Shown: piece by piece, positions 1 to 5,165 of the stretch
Position numbering within the stretch: position 1 is the stretch's first letter
How the letters are laid out: every line of letters starts with the position of its first letter
From: an uncultured bacterium
GTDB taxonomy: Bacteria > Cyanobacteriota > Vampirovibrionia > Gastranaerophilales > Gastranaerophilaceae
Direction of reading: 5' to 3'
Length of the DNA stretch: 8,546 nt
NCBI GenBank assembly: GCA_937894665.1
Contig: CALAWF010000060.1
Span: 1-8,546 of the forward strand
The notes under the pieces: model-generated
What the model saw: only the letters and a program-made list of their open reading frames with translations
Database searches by the model: none
Told to the model about the DNA's origin: nothing
Made by a program: the position numbers and the translations under genes

Positions 1-1
1 T

Positions 2-241
2 GTTTGTATTTTGGAAGAGATGGGTTGTATAACTAAAACTCCTGATGTGAGTGGAAGAAAAGTCTTTAAAATAGCGATAACTCAAAAAGGAAGAGAATTA
101 TATAGCAAAGTTCTTCCGGAAATCTTGAGAGTTTGGCTCGAAACTGTGGAAGGTGTTGATGAAAAAGAATTAGATGTTTTTTACAATGTTCTTTCTCAAA
201 TTAGAGAAAACTTAATATCGAAGGTAAATATACAATTATAA
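2..241 (+). CDS. MarR-family transcriptional regulator, C-terminal part (5' end outside window)
   Basis: Partial gene; the frame is open to the left edge, so the true start lies outside the window. The visible 80 residues begin VCILEEMGCITKTPD, which is the end of the winged-helix recognition helix and the wing of a MarR repressor. The wing strands (GRKVFKIAITQKGRELY) follow, then a long helix (roughly the last 45 residues) that in this family forms the dimer interface. MarR proteins are cytoplasmic dimers that repress drug-efflux operons and release DNA on binding small phenolic or other ligands. The stop lies 17 bp before the ATG of the EmrA-like gene, so the two are almost certainly one operon and the regulator probably controls the exporter. 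The internal TTG at 11 is a possible start codon but would delete the DNA-binding helices, so it is not used here. Confidence 0.85.
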   Translation, partial: VCILEEMGCITKTPDVSGRKVFKIAITQKGRELYSKVLPEILRVWLETVEGVDEKELDVFYNVLSQIRENLISKVNIQL

Positions 242-258
242 TAAATGAGGTAAAATCT

Positions 259-1386
259 ATGACGGAAAACAAAGATAAGATTAACGTTGCCCCTCGTTTT
301 CCAAAGGGTAAAAAAAGAAAAAAAGAAGAAATTGAAATTTTAGCAAAAGCAAGATTGAAAAAAAGAAGACCAAAACTTACTAAAAAGCGAGTATTCATTC
401 CTGCGATTGCCGCTGTTGTGCTTATTTTGTTAGGCTTTTATGCTGCAATTATGTCAACACATTACCAATCAACAGATGATGCTTTTGTAGAAGGTCGAAT
501 AATTTCAGTTGCTCCTCGAGTTTCCGGTCCGGTTGTTAACTTGCTTGTTGATGATAACCAACCGGTCAAAAAAGGTGATTTGCTTTTAGAAATTGACCCT
601 AATGATTATCAAGTTAAATTGGATCAAGCAGAAGCTAAACTTGCAGAAGCTAAAGCACGTTTGAATGTGTCAAACCATGATGTTTCAAAAAATACATCCG
701 ATATGCACCAAGCATCAGATGATACCGCTTCCGCAATGTCAAAATTAGATTTTGCTCAAAAAGATTATAAACGTTATAACGATATGTACAAAACAGGTGT
801 AGTATCAAAACAAGATTATGATAGAAGTTCTAAGGATTTAGACGTATCAAAGGCTAACTATCAATCTGCAAGTAATAGAACAAAAGCTATGAAATCAGAA
901 CTCGATTCTTCTATTGCTAAAACTCAAACGGTACAAGCTGAAATTCAAAGACTTGAAGCTGAAGTTGAACAAGCTAAATTGAATTTAAGCTATACAAAAA
1001 TTTATGCTCCATCTGACGGTTTGATTTCTTCTCGTAGTGTTGAACAAGGTAACTATGTTCAAATAGGTCAACCATTGTTGGCAGTTGTACCAAGAAGAGT
1101 TTGGGTTGTTGCAAATTTCAAAGAAGGTCAATTGACCCACATGCAGCCTGGACAAAGAGTTTGGGTTAAAGTTGATACTTATCCTAATAAAAAATTCAAA
1201 GCTCACGTTGATAGTATTCAAAGAGCAACAGGTGCTAAATCCAGTTTGTTCCCACCTGAAAACGCAGTTGGTAGTTACGTAAAAATCGTTCAACGTGTTC
1301 CTGTAAAAATCGTATTTGATGAAGATTATTCAAAATTCAATATTGTTCCGGGAATGTCTGTTGTTCCGACTGTAAAAATAAAATAA
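259..1386 (+). CDS. emrA: EmrA/HlyD-type membrane fusion protein of a multidrug exporter
   Basis: A 375-residue periplasmic adaptor that would couple an inner-membrane transporter to an outer-membrane channel. Order of parts: a very basic cytoplasmic tail (residues 1-44), one membrane helix (about 45-66), then STDDAFVEGR and a biotinyl-lipoyl half-domain (about 82-115, with PRVSGPVVNLLVDDNQPVKKG). A long Ala/Lys/Glu-rich coiled-coil hairpin follows (about 117-245), then the second lipoyl half (IYAPSDGLISSRSVEQG, 248-264) and beta-barrel segments with VWVVANFKEGQLTHMQPGQ (281-299). A C-terminal RVPVKIVFDED (346-356) is typical of EmrA. Length fits the family. GAGG at 247-250 sits 8 bases before the ATG. 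It follows the MarR gene, which suits a regulated efflux operon. The EmrB-type MFS permease expected next to it is absent downstream, where a terminator follows at once. Confidence 0.9.
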   Translation: MTENKDKINVAPRFPKGKKRKKEEIEILAKARLKKRRPKLTKKRVFIPAIAAVVLILLGFYAAIMSTHYQSTDDAFVEGRIISVAPRVSGPVVNLLVDDNQPVKKGDLLLEIDPNDYQVKLDQAEAKLAEAKARLNVSNHDVSKNTSDMHQASDDTASAMSKLDFAQKDYKRYNDMYKTGVVSKQDYDRSSKDLDVSKANYQSASNRTKAMKSELDSSIAKTQTVQAEIQRLEAEVEQAKLNLSYTKIYAPSDGLISSRSVEQGNYVQIGQPLLAVVPRRVWVVANFKEGQLTHMQPGQRVWVKVDTYPNKKFKAHVDSIQRATGAKSSLFPPENAVGSYVKIVQRVPVKIVFDEDYSKFNIVPGMSVVPTVKIK

Positions 1387-1407
1387 ACTATTCAGATATA
1401 AGATACA

Positions 1408-1440
1408 AAAAAGCGTAAGGAAATAAAACTTACGCTTTTT
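1408..1440. terminator. bidirectional intrinsic terminator between emrA and the convergent membrane-protein gene
   Basis: A perfect 12-bp stem (AAAAAGCGTAAG at 1408-1419 with CTTACGCTTTTT at 1429-1440) closes a 9-base loop. The A-run and T-run at its ends give a U-tract on either strand. It lies 22 bp past the emrA stop and 21 bp past the end of the opposing gene, so it can serve both. Confidence 0.85.
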
Positions 1441-1460
1441 AATTTTAATAAATAATCGGA

Positions 1461-1790
1461 TTATATCTTTTTCAAAATACAATATGCAACGGCTATAATG
1501 ATTGATGCAAAAAATCCGTTCAAATAATTATCCATATGGAATTGTGGAAGAAAATATGCAATTCCGAATAACATACCAAAGTTTATAACAAGGTTAAACA
1601 ATCCAAATGTAAATAGATTTATTGGAAATGTCAGTAATTTAACAATTGGCTTTATGAAAATATTGATAAGTGTAATAATTGCAGCAACAAGCATTGCGAA
1701 CCAAAAACTATCAACTTTCAATCCTGGGAAATAGCATATTCCAATAATTATTAATGCGAATATAATCCATTTTATGATAAGTTTTTTCAT
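1461..1790 (-). CDS. Phage holin superfamily IV (YvlD-type) small membrane protein
   Basis: A 109-residue protein that is almost entirely hydrophobic, with four predicted membrane helices (about residues 4-22, 28-50, 54-78 and 86-106) separated by short polar turns. The segment AAIITLINIFIKPIVKLLTFPINLFTFGLF, read in overlapping pieces, is the hallmark of the family named mycobacterial 4-TM phage holin superfamily IV (PF04020, YvlD). Despite the name, these proteins are mostly chromosomal and their role is not established; some belong to envelope-stress loci. Its ATG lies 2 bp after the stop of the upstream secreted-protein gene. Its Shine-Dalgarno AGGGGA (1801-1806) is inside the last codons of that gene, so translational coupling is likely. 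Family assignment is good; function is unknown. Confidence 0.82.
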   Translation of the reverse strand: MKKLIIKWIIFALIIIGICYFPGLKVDSFWFAMLVAAIITLINIFIKPIVKLLTFPINLFTFGLFNLVINFGMLFGIAYFLPQFHMDNYLNGFFASIIIAVAYCILKKI

Positions 1791-1792
1791 TG

Positions 1793-2158
1793 TTATTTAA
1801 TCCCCTGAATTCTTATTTGTCCATTTTCATCTTTAGAAAATTCCATTGGCTTTTGCAATGGCAAATCTTCTTTTTGTTTTAGATTGAAAGAAGTTGGCTT
1901 GTAATAAGGGTTAACGTTTTGGTTAATCTTTCCTTCTTCATAGTCAAGTTGAGCATCTTTTTTCGCTCTTTTTTCTTTGTATTCTTCCGGATGGTTTACA
2001 AAATCAAGAGTTTCTTGTTGTTCCATTTGTCTTTGCATCATTGGGTAGAAACTCATATTGCCAGCATTTGGAGCTTGGTAATAATAACTTGCGAATGCTC
2101 CATTTGTTGTTAATCCGATGAAACTTAAAATTGCTAATCCAAGTAATGTTTTTTTCAT
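1793..2158 (-). CDS. Small secreted protein of unknown function
   Basis: A 121-residue protein with a clear Sec signal peptide: KK, then a hydrophobic core (residues 4-18), then a signal peptidase I site AFA before Ser24. The mature part of about 98 residues is hydrophilic. It starts Tyr- and Met-rich (SYYYQAPNAG, then YPMMQRQMEQQ), continues with a charged segment around HPEEYKEKRAKKDAQLDYEEG, and ends in a Lys/Glu/Pro-rich tail. It has no cysteines, no lipobox and no catalytic motif I recognise. The upstream AAGGAG (2164-2169) sits 5 bases before the ATG. It is first in a two-gene transcript with the four-helix membrane protein, separated by 2 bp, so the two may act together in the envelope. 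I do not recognise a family. Confidence 0.75.
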   Translation of the reverse strand: MKKTLLGLAILSFIGLTTNGAFASYYYQAPNAGNMSFYPMMQRQMEQQETLDFVNHPEEYKEKRAKKDAQLDYEEGKINQNVNPYYKPTSFNLKQKEDLPLQKPMEFSKDENGQIRIQGIK

Positions 2159-2183
2159 AAAAACTCCTTATCTTTTTAAGTGT

Positions 2184-2213
2184 ATTTTATCACGTTTTCC
2201 GAGAAAAAATCAA
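2184..2213 (-). promoter_or_regulatory. Candidate sigma-70 promoter of the secreted-protein/membrane-protein pair
   Basis: On the minus strand, TTGATT (2208-2213) and TAAAAT (2184-2189) are 18 bases apart and end about 25 bases before the start codon. Both hexamers are close to consensus, though the AT-rich background lowers the weight of such matches. Confidence 0.4.
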
Positions 2214-2278
2214 ATAATTTTGTACCTTTAGGTAATATTTCAAAAAAAAATTTTAGCTATTTTGCATAATGAAAGTTG

Positions 2279-2308
2279 TTAACAATATTTATATTATCTA
2301 AATATAAT
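2279..2308 (+). promoter_or_regulatory. Candidate sigma-70 promoter with no ORF directly downstream
   Basis: TTAACA (2279-2284, 5 of 6 to consensus) and a perfect TATAAT (2303-2308) are separated by 18 bases. Transcription would begin near 2315 and run into the intrinsic terminator at 2334-2368. The nearest + strand gene begins only at 2446 and has its own -10 box. Confidence 0.45.
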
Positions 2309-2314
2309 CCTCAA

Positions 2315-2368
2315 CTCTTCTGATTGCTCAGCTGCCCTTGTTTTTTCAAATGAGGGCTTTTCTTTTTT
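2315..2368 (+). ncRNA. Candidate small RNA or leader transcript of about 50 nt
   Basis: Inferred only from a good promoter immediately upstream and an intrinsic terminator at its end. The unstructured 5' part is about 20 bases (starting near TCAACTCTTCTGATTGC), followed by the terminator hairpin. There is no start codon or ribosome site inside. It may be a free small RNA, or an attenuated leader of the PilZ gene. I do not recognise a known RNA family. Confidence 0.28.
2334..2368 (+). terminator. Intrinsic terminator upstream of the PilZ gene
   Basis: A 10-bp stem (GCCCTTGTTT at 2334-2343 with AAATGAGGGC at 2348-2357) closes a TTTC loop and is followed by TTTTCTTTTTT. Two pairs are G-U wobbles when read on the plus strand. 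On the minus strand they would be A-C mismatches, so the structure is meant for plus-strand transcripts. No plus-strand ORF lies upstream of it for more than 900 bases. Confidence 0.65.
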
Positions 2369-2404
2369 ATTTCTTAACATTATGCCTGATTTATTTTATT
2401 AGTG

Positions 2405-2410
2405 TATAAT
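2405..2410 (+). promoter_or_regulatory. Candidate -10 box of the PilZ/decarboxylase operon
   Basis: A perfect TATAAT 35 bases before the PilZ start, preceded by AGTG. No convincing -35 hexamer lies 16-18 bases upstream, so an activator may be needed or the promoter may be weak. AAAGGA at 2435-2440 provides the ribosome site. Confidence 0.4.
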
Positions 2411-2445
2411 TAAAATACATTTATATATTATTTGAAAGGATACAG

Positions 2446-3039
2446 ATGAGAGAATTAGTTGTTGAAAATCAAGAAGTATTGTTAATTCCGCAAGATTATA
2501 AATTTGCTAATAGAGGAAAAGTTACCGCTGTTAGAGCCGGTGATTTTACACTTGAACTTGAGTATGAACCGGAAAATATTTTGGTAAATACATATTGCGA
2601 GTTTTATACTCAAACTCCTCATGGAAAATTGTATTTTGATTCTTACGCTAAAGAAATTAATGGTAAAACTTTGATTATTGCAAGCCCGGCAAAACATAAA
2701 TTCTTGCAAAGACGTCAATATACTCGTATCAAATTCCTTCACAATTTGAAATTGAATTTGGACGGCAATAGCTATGATATTTCAACTCTCGATATTTCTG
2801 CCGGTGGTATGAAATTCAAAACTGATTCTAACTTGAATATTGATGGCTCTTATGCTGTTTCAGTGCCTCTTTCTGATATTTTGACTCTTGATTGTGAATT
2901 CCAACCGATAAGAATTGAAAAAAGAACTGAAGAAGGCGGATATGCTGTATCCGGTCAATTCGTTTATAAATCTAGTCATGACAAAATGATTTTGACACAA
3001 TTCTGTGCAAAACGTAGTGTTGAAATCAAGAATAAATAG
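2446..3039 (+). CDS. PilZ-domain protein (YcgR-like layout), probable cyclic-di-GMP receptor
   Basis: A 197-residue soluble protein of the two-domain YcgR-like type. Residues 1-82 form a beta-rich N-terminal domain (LIPQDYKF, KVTAVRAGDFTLELEY, FYTQTPHGKLYFDSYA). Residues 86-190 are the PilZ domain. Both signature cyclic-di-GMP elements are intact: the arginine motif QRRQYTR (R89, R90, R94) and the D-x-S-x-x-G motif DISAGG (D116, S118, G121). In this family c-di-GMP binding changes the angle between the domains and lets the protein act on a partner, often the flagellar motor, pili or a synthase. The target here cannot be read from sequence. AAAGGA lies 5 bases before the ATG. The next gene starts 6 bp after the stop, so they are probably co-transcribed. 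Confidence 0.88.
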   Translation: MRELVVENQEVLLIPQDYKFANRGKVTAVRAGDFTLELEYEPENILVNTYCEFYTQTPHGKLYFDSYAKEINGKTLIIASPAKHKFLQRRQYTRIKFLHNLKLNLDGNSYDISTLDISAGGMKFKTDSNLNIDGSYAVSVPLSDILTLDCEFQPIRIEKRTEEGGYAVSGQFVYKSSHDKMILTQFCAKRSVEIKNK

Positions 3040-3045
3040 GATTTT

Positions 3046-4083
3046 ATGAGCTTAGTTAGATTACTTGAAACAAAAACTGTAAAAACTCTTTTTACAACAC
3101 CTTCCCACTCTCAAAAAGGTGGCATTTACCAACCGTTAAAAGATATGTATAAAATTGACATATCCGAAACAGAGTGCCAAGATCCTCAAGAGGCATTGAG
3201 AATGGCACAAATGTGGGCAAGGTCTGTTTACCATACTTATTCAACAACTTTTTTAACTAACGGTTCAACGAGTGGTATAATTGCAGCAGTTTTATCTTGT
3301 ACTCAAGTTGGGGACAAAGTCTTAATTGCATCAAATTCGCACCCATGCCATTTCAATGCTGTAAGATTGGCTGGAGCAAGAGCATTGACCTATGACTTAG
3401 AAATTGATCCGGAATGGGGTGTTCCATTAGAAACTAAGCCGGAAGTTATTGAATACTATTTGAGTAGATACAATATTAGAACGGTTATTATTACTTCTCC
3501 AACTTACGAGGGGATAATCTCTGATATAGAAGAAATCAAGGCTGTTTGCGAAAGATATGATGCGTTTTTAATTGTAGATGAAGCTCATGGTGCATTGTAT
3601 CCGTTCTCTGATAAATTGCCGTTGTCAGCTGTAAATGTTGCAGATTTTACTGTTCAATCTTTACATAAAACGGCTGGAGGTTTAAATCCAACTGCACTGT
3701 TGCATTGCAATTGTGAAATTGATGTTGAACCTGCTTTGAATATGTTTATGACCACATCTCCGTCTTATCCTTTACTAGCTTCTATTGAAGCTAATATTGA
3801 GTACTTGGATTCTAGAGAAGGAAGAAAAGAAATTGACAATTTGATTACACGTTTAGATAAAATGAGAGAAAAATGTCGTGGTTGTGAGTTCTTTGGAGAT
3901 GACCCTACAAAAGTTTTAATTAAAGTTCCTGGAATTTCTGGCTATGAATTGTCAGAAATGTTGTACGAAGATTTTGATATAGAAGACGAAAAGACGAATG
4001 ACAAATCTACAATGTTGCTTTGTGGAATAGGAACTGATAACAGAAAATTAGATAGATTGCAACATGTTTTGTCTAAATTATAG
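3046..4083 (+). CDS. Short Orn/Lys/Arg decarboxylase-like PLP enzyme (fold type I)
   Basis: A 345-residue enzyme resembling the major domain of basic amino-acid decarboxylases of the SpeA/YaaO group. Landmarks in order are TTPSHSQKGG (17-26, where the family has TPGHKQG), FLTNGSTSG (69-77), SHPCHFNAVRLAGA (98-111), TSPTYEGI (150-157), VDEAHGA (177-183) with Asp178 to hold the pyridine nitrogen of PLP, and SLHKTAGG (205-212) with Lys208 as the Schiff-base lysine. The last 60 residues (DPTKVLIKVPGISGYEL onward) match the small subdomain. The protein then stops where family members usually continue with a C-terminal domain of roughly 100 residues or more. PLP chemistry is therefore likely, but the substrate (arginine, lysine, ornithine or other) is not certain. 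Only a weak ribosome site (AGG at 3038-3040) precedes the ATG, suggesting coupling to the PilZ gene 6 bp upstream. Confidence 0.8.
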   Translation: MSLVRLLETKTVKTLFTTPSHSQKGGIYQPLKDMYKIDISETECQDPQEALRMAQMWARSVYHTYSTTFLTNGSTSGIIAAVLSCTQVGDKVLIASNSHPCHFNAVRLAGARALTYDLEIDPEWGVPLETKPEVIEYYLSRYNIRTVIITSPTYEGIISDIEEIKAVCERYDAFLIVDEAHGALYPFSDKLPLSAVNVADFTVQSLHKTAGGLNPTALLHCNCEIDVEPALNMFMTTSPSYPLLASIEANIEYLDSREGRKEIDNLITRLDKMREKCRGCEFFGDDPTKVLIKVPGISGYELSEMLYEDFDIEDEKTNDKSTMLLCGIGTDNRKLDRLQHVLSKL

Positions 4084-4096
4084 GAGCAAATATATG
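4082..4096 (+). promoter_or_regulatory. Strong Shine-Dalgarno and ATG without a recognisable gene of its own
   Basis: AGGAG (4082-4086) overlaps the decarboxylase stop codon and is followed after 7 bases by ATG at 4094. This is the best initiation signal in the region, yet the peptide it would start (MLKLNYRLKNRG...) resembles nothing I know and runs into repeat DNA. The frame stays open into the prepilin gene at 4526. Confidence 0.55.
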
Positions 4097-4208
4097 TTGA
4101 AGCTCAATTATAGATTGAAAAACAGGGGACTCCTTAAAGGAAGTTGTAGCCGATATTTAGTGGATGGCACCCGCTTGTTCCATTGTGGAGAAATAAAGTT
4201 AAATAAAT

Positions 4209-4374
4209 GTCATCCTGAACTAGTTTCAGCATTTCAAGCTGAACGCACAGCAAAATACCCTCTCCTTGAGGAGAGGGATAGGGTGAGGTGTTTAACTGAA
4301 CAAGAAAAGTCAGAGATTCTTCGTTCAAGTTCTACCGATGTGTTACAATCCGACGGCTTATCACTCAGAATGAC
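4209..4374. repeat. Composite palindromic element with imperfect 10-bp terminal inverted repeats
   Basis: It begins GTCATCCTGA (4209-4218) and ends TCAGAATGAC (4365-4374), which are inverted copies at 9 of 10 positions. Just inside the left end, TTCAGC (4225-4230) and GCTGAA (4238-4243) form a second hairpin. The unrelated GC hairpin at 4258-4290 lies inside, so this may be a nested pair of elements. Chance translation gives HPELVSAF, a repeat type seen in many bacterial genomes. Confidence 0.5.
4258..4290 (+). repeat. GC-rich hairpin repeat, copy 1 (TTGA loop, TGAGGTG tail)
   Basis: A perfect 8-bp stem (CCCTCTCC at 4258-4265 with GGAGAGGG at 4270-4277) closes the loop TTGA, followed by ATAGGGTGAGGTG. 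A second copy at 6087-6120 has the same loop and tail with two compensated stem changes. There is no T-run after the stem, so it is not a terminator. Confidence 0.75.
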
Positions 4375-4402
4375 GAATGTGTTTGATAATCATAACAAAT
4401 GT

Positions 4403-4429
4403 CGTCATCCTGAGCGAAGCGAAGGATCT
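4403..4429 (+). repeat. 27-bp palindromic repeat, copy 1 (exact inverted copy at 6185-6211)
   Basis: Starts CGTCATCCTGAGCG and ends GAAGCGAAGGATCT, overlapping in the middle. A single strand folds as ATCCT, then GA, then the seven bases GCGAAGC, then GA, then AGGAT. That is a 5-bp stem, a tandem G-A internal mismatch and a GC-GAA-GC mini-hairpin. The match to 6185-6211 is exact over 27 bases and stops at both ends. Confidence 0.8.
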
Positions 4430-4449
4430 TTAGCTGGCGGTCTTAGGAT

Positions 4450-4487
4450 TACCCCCTCTCCAAGGGAAGAGGGGGTAGGGGAGAGGG
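4450..4487 (+). repeat. GC-rich hairpin repeat, divergent copy with two alternative folds
   Basis: TACCCCCTCT (4450-4459) pairs perfectly with AGAGGGGGTA (4468-4477). The tail TAGGGGAGAGGG that follows resembles the tail of the copies at 4258 and 6087. The same left arm can instead pair with the tail itself, giving the competing fold described under the terminator entry. Confidence 0.6.
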
Positions 4488-4498
4488 TTTTTCCTTTT
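4454..4498 (+). terminator. Possible repeat-derived terminator just before the prepilin gene
   Basis: CCCTCTCC (4454-4461) can pair with GGAGAGGG (4480-4487), closing an 18-base loop, and TTTTTCCTTTT follows directly. That is the form of an intrinsic terminator. It would end transcripts from the PilZ/decarboxylase operon 28 bases before the prepilin ATG. The shorter-range 10-bp hairpin at 4450-4477 uses the same left arm and would compete with it, so efficiency is uncertain. Confidence 0.35.
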
Positions 4499-4525
4499 GC
4501 TAAGATAAAGCCCCTGAAACGCATA

Positions 4526-5164
4526 ATGCAAAAATCCGCATTCACACTTGCGGAAGTCCTAATAACCCTTGGCATAATTGGCGTAGTTGCTGCAATTACA
4601 ATTCCTAGTTTAGTAACGAATTATCAAAAACATGTGGTAGAAACAAAATTAGCAAGATTCAATTCTACAATGAATCAGGCAATGCGTTTGTCTATGGCGG
4701 ATAACGGAGACCCTGATAGTTGGGTCGAAAGATATCATACATATTCCTATGCTGAAACTTTGGAGTTTGTGAATACATATTTTCTTCCTTATATGAACAT
4801 TCTAAAAATGCAATCTAATTCTATTAAAAATGGGCTAGATATAATTTTGTTAGATGGTTCAATGTTTCAATTTTCAATTGATGTTGATGGTGCAGATATA
4901 ATATATTATATCAATGGAAAAAGAGAAATAAATTCTCGTAATAGTTTCTCATTCCAATTTTCAAAGCGTATAGATTGGTCAACTAAAGAGGTAAACAGTT
5001 CTAATTTTATAGAACCATATATTTTAAATTGGGATGGTAATATTTCTCATCTTACCTCTTCTGGGATATTTCGAGCTTGTAAAAAAGGTTGTACAAATTG
5101 TGGTTATTGTACGAAACTAATCCAGCTCAACGGTTGGAAAATCCCAAAAGATTATCCTTGGTAA
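4526..5164 (+). CDS. Prepilin-like protein with type IV pilin N-terminal methylation motif
   Basis: A 212-residue protein. A short leader MQKSA is followed by FTLAEVLITLGIIG, the prepilin peptidase site and the start of the conserved hydrophobic helix (residues 6-29). Glu10, position 5 of the mature protein, is present. The residue before cleavage is Ala5 rather than the usual Gly. The rest is a soluble head with no family I can name. It ends with four close cysteines, ACKKGCTNCGYC (C185, C189, C192, C195), and then NGWKIPKDYPW. Such proteins are inserted by Sec, cut and N-methylated by PilD, and assembled into pili or type II secretion pseudopili; no assembly genes are in the window. I chose the ATG at 4526 because it puts the leader at its normal length, although it lacks a good ribosome site. 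The frame is open upstream to 4094 through repeat DNA. Confidence 0.78.
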   Translation: MQKSAFTLAEVLITLGIIGVVAAITIPSLVTNYQKHVVETKLARFNSTMNQAMRLSMADNGDPDSWVERYHTYSYAETLEFVNTYFLPYMNILKMQSNSIKNGLDIILLDGSMFQFSIDVDGADIIYYINGKREINSRNSFSFQFSKRIDWSTKEVNSSNFIEPYILNWDGNISHLTSSGIFRACKKGCTNCGYCTKLIQLNGWKIPKDYPW

Positions 5165-5165
5165 A

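Larger units (their letters stand above)
4084..4525. other. Repeat-rich stretch between the decarboxylase and prepilin genes
   Basis: These 442 bases hold no recognisable domain. They contain a strong but orphan ribosome site and ATG (4082-4096), a small palindrome TCCTTAAAGGA (4131-4141) and a series of GC-rich palindromic elements from 4209 to 4487, richer in G and C than the flanking genes. One frame on the plus strand is free of stops through the whole stretch. A minus-strand frame at 4134-4328 is also open but its translation (SPYPSPQGEG) is repeat-derived. Confidence 0.8.

Noticed and set aside
985..1293. Minus-strand ORF of about 100 codons inside emrA
   Set aside because: It lies wholly within a well-supported coding sequence and has no domain or ribosome site; a shadow frame.
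1461..1790. Prophage holin indicating a phage remnant
   Set aside because: The family name is historical. No endolysin or other phage gene is nearby, and chromosomal YvlD-type proteins are common.
4134..4328. Minus-strand ORF of 64 codons
   Set aside because: Its translation (SPYPSPQGEG, LVQDD) is the reverse reading of dispersed repeats, and it has no ribosome site.
4209..4487. CRISPR array
   Set aside because: Repeats are of several unrelated types, spacing is irregular and no unit recurs at regular intervals; no cas gene is present.
4064..4525. N-terminal extension of the prepilin starting at 4064 or 4094
   Set aside because: It would place about 140-150 residues before a prepilin leader that works only at the N-terminus, and most of those residues are repeat-derived. 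I report the 4526 start and list the upstream ATG as a separate signal.
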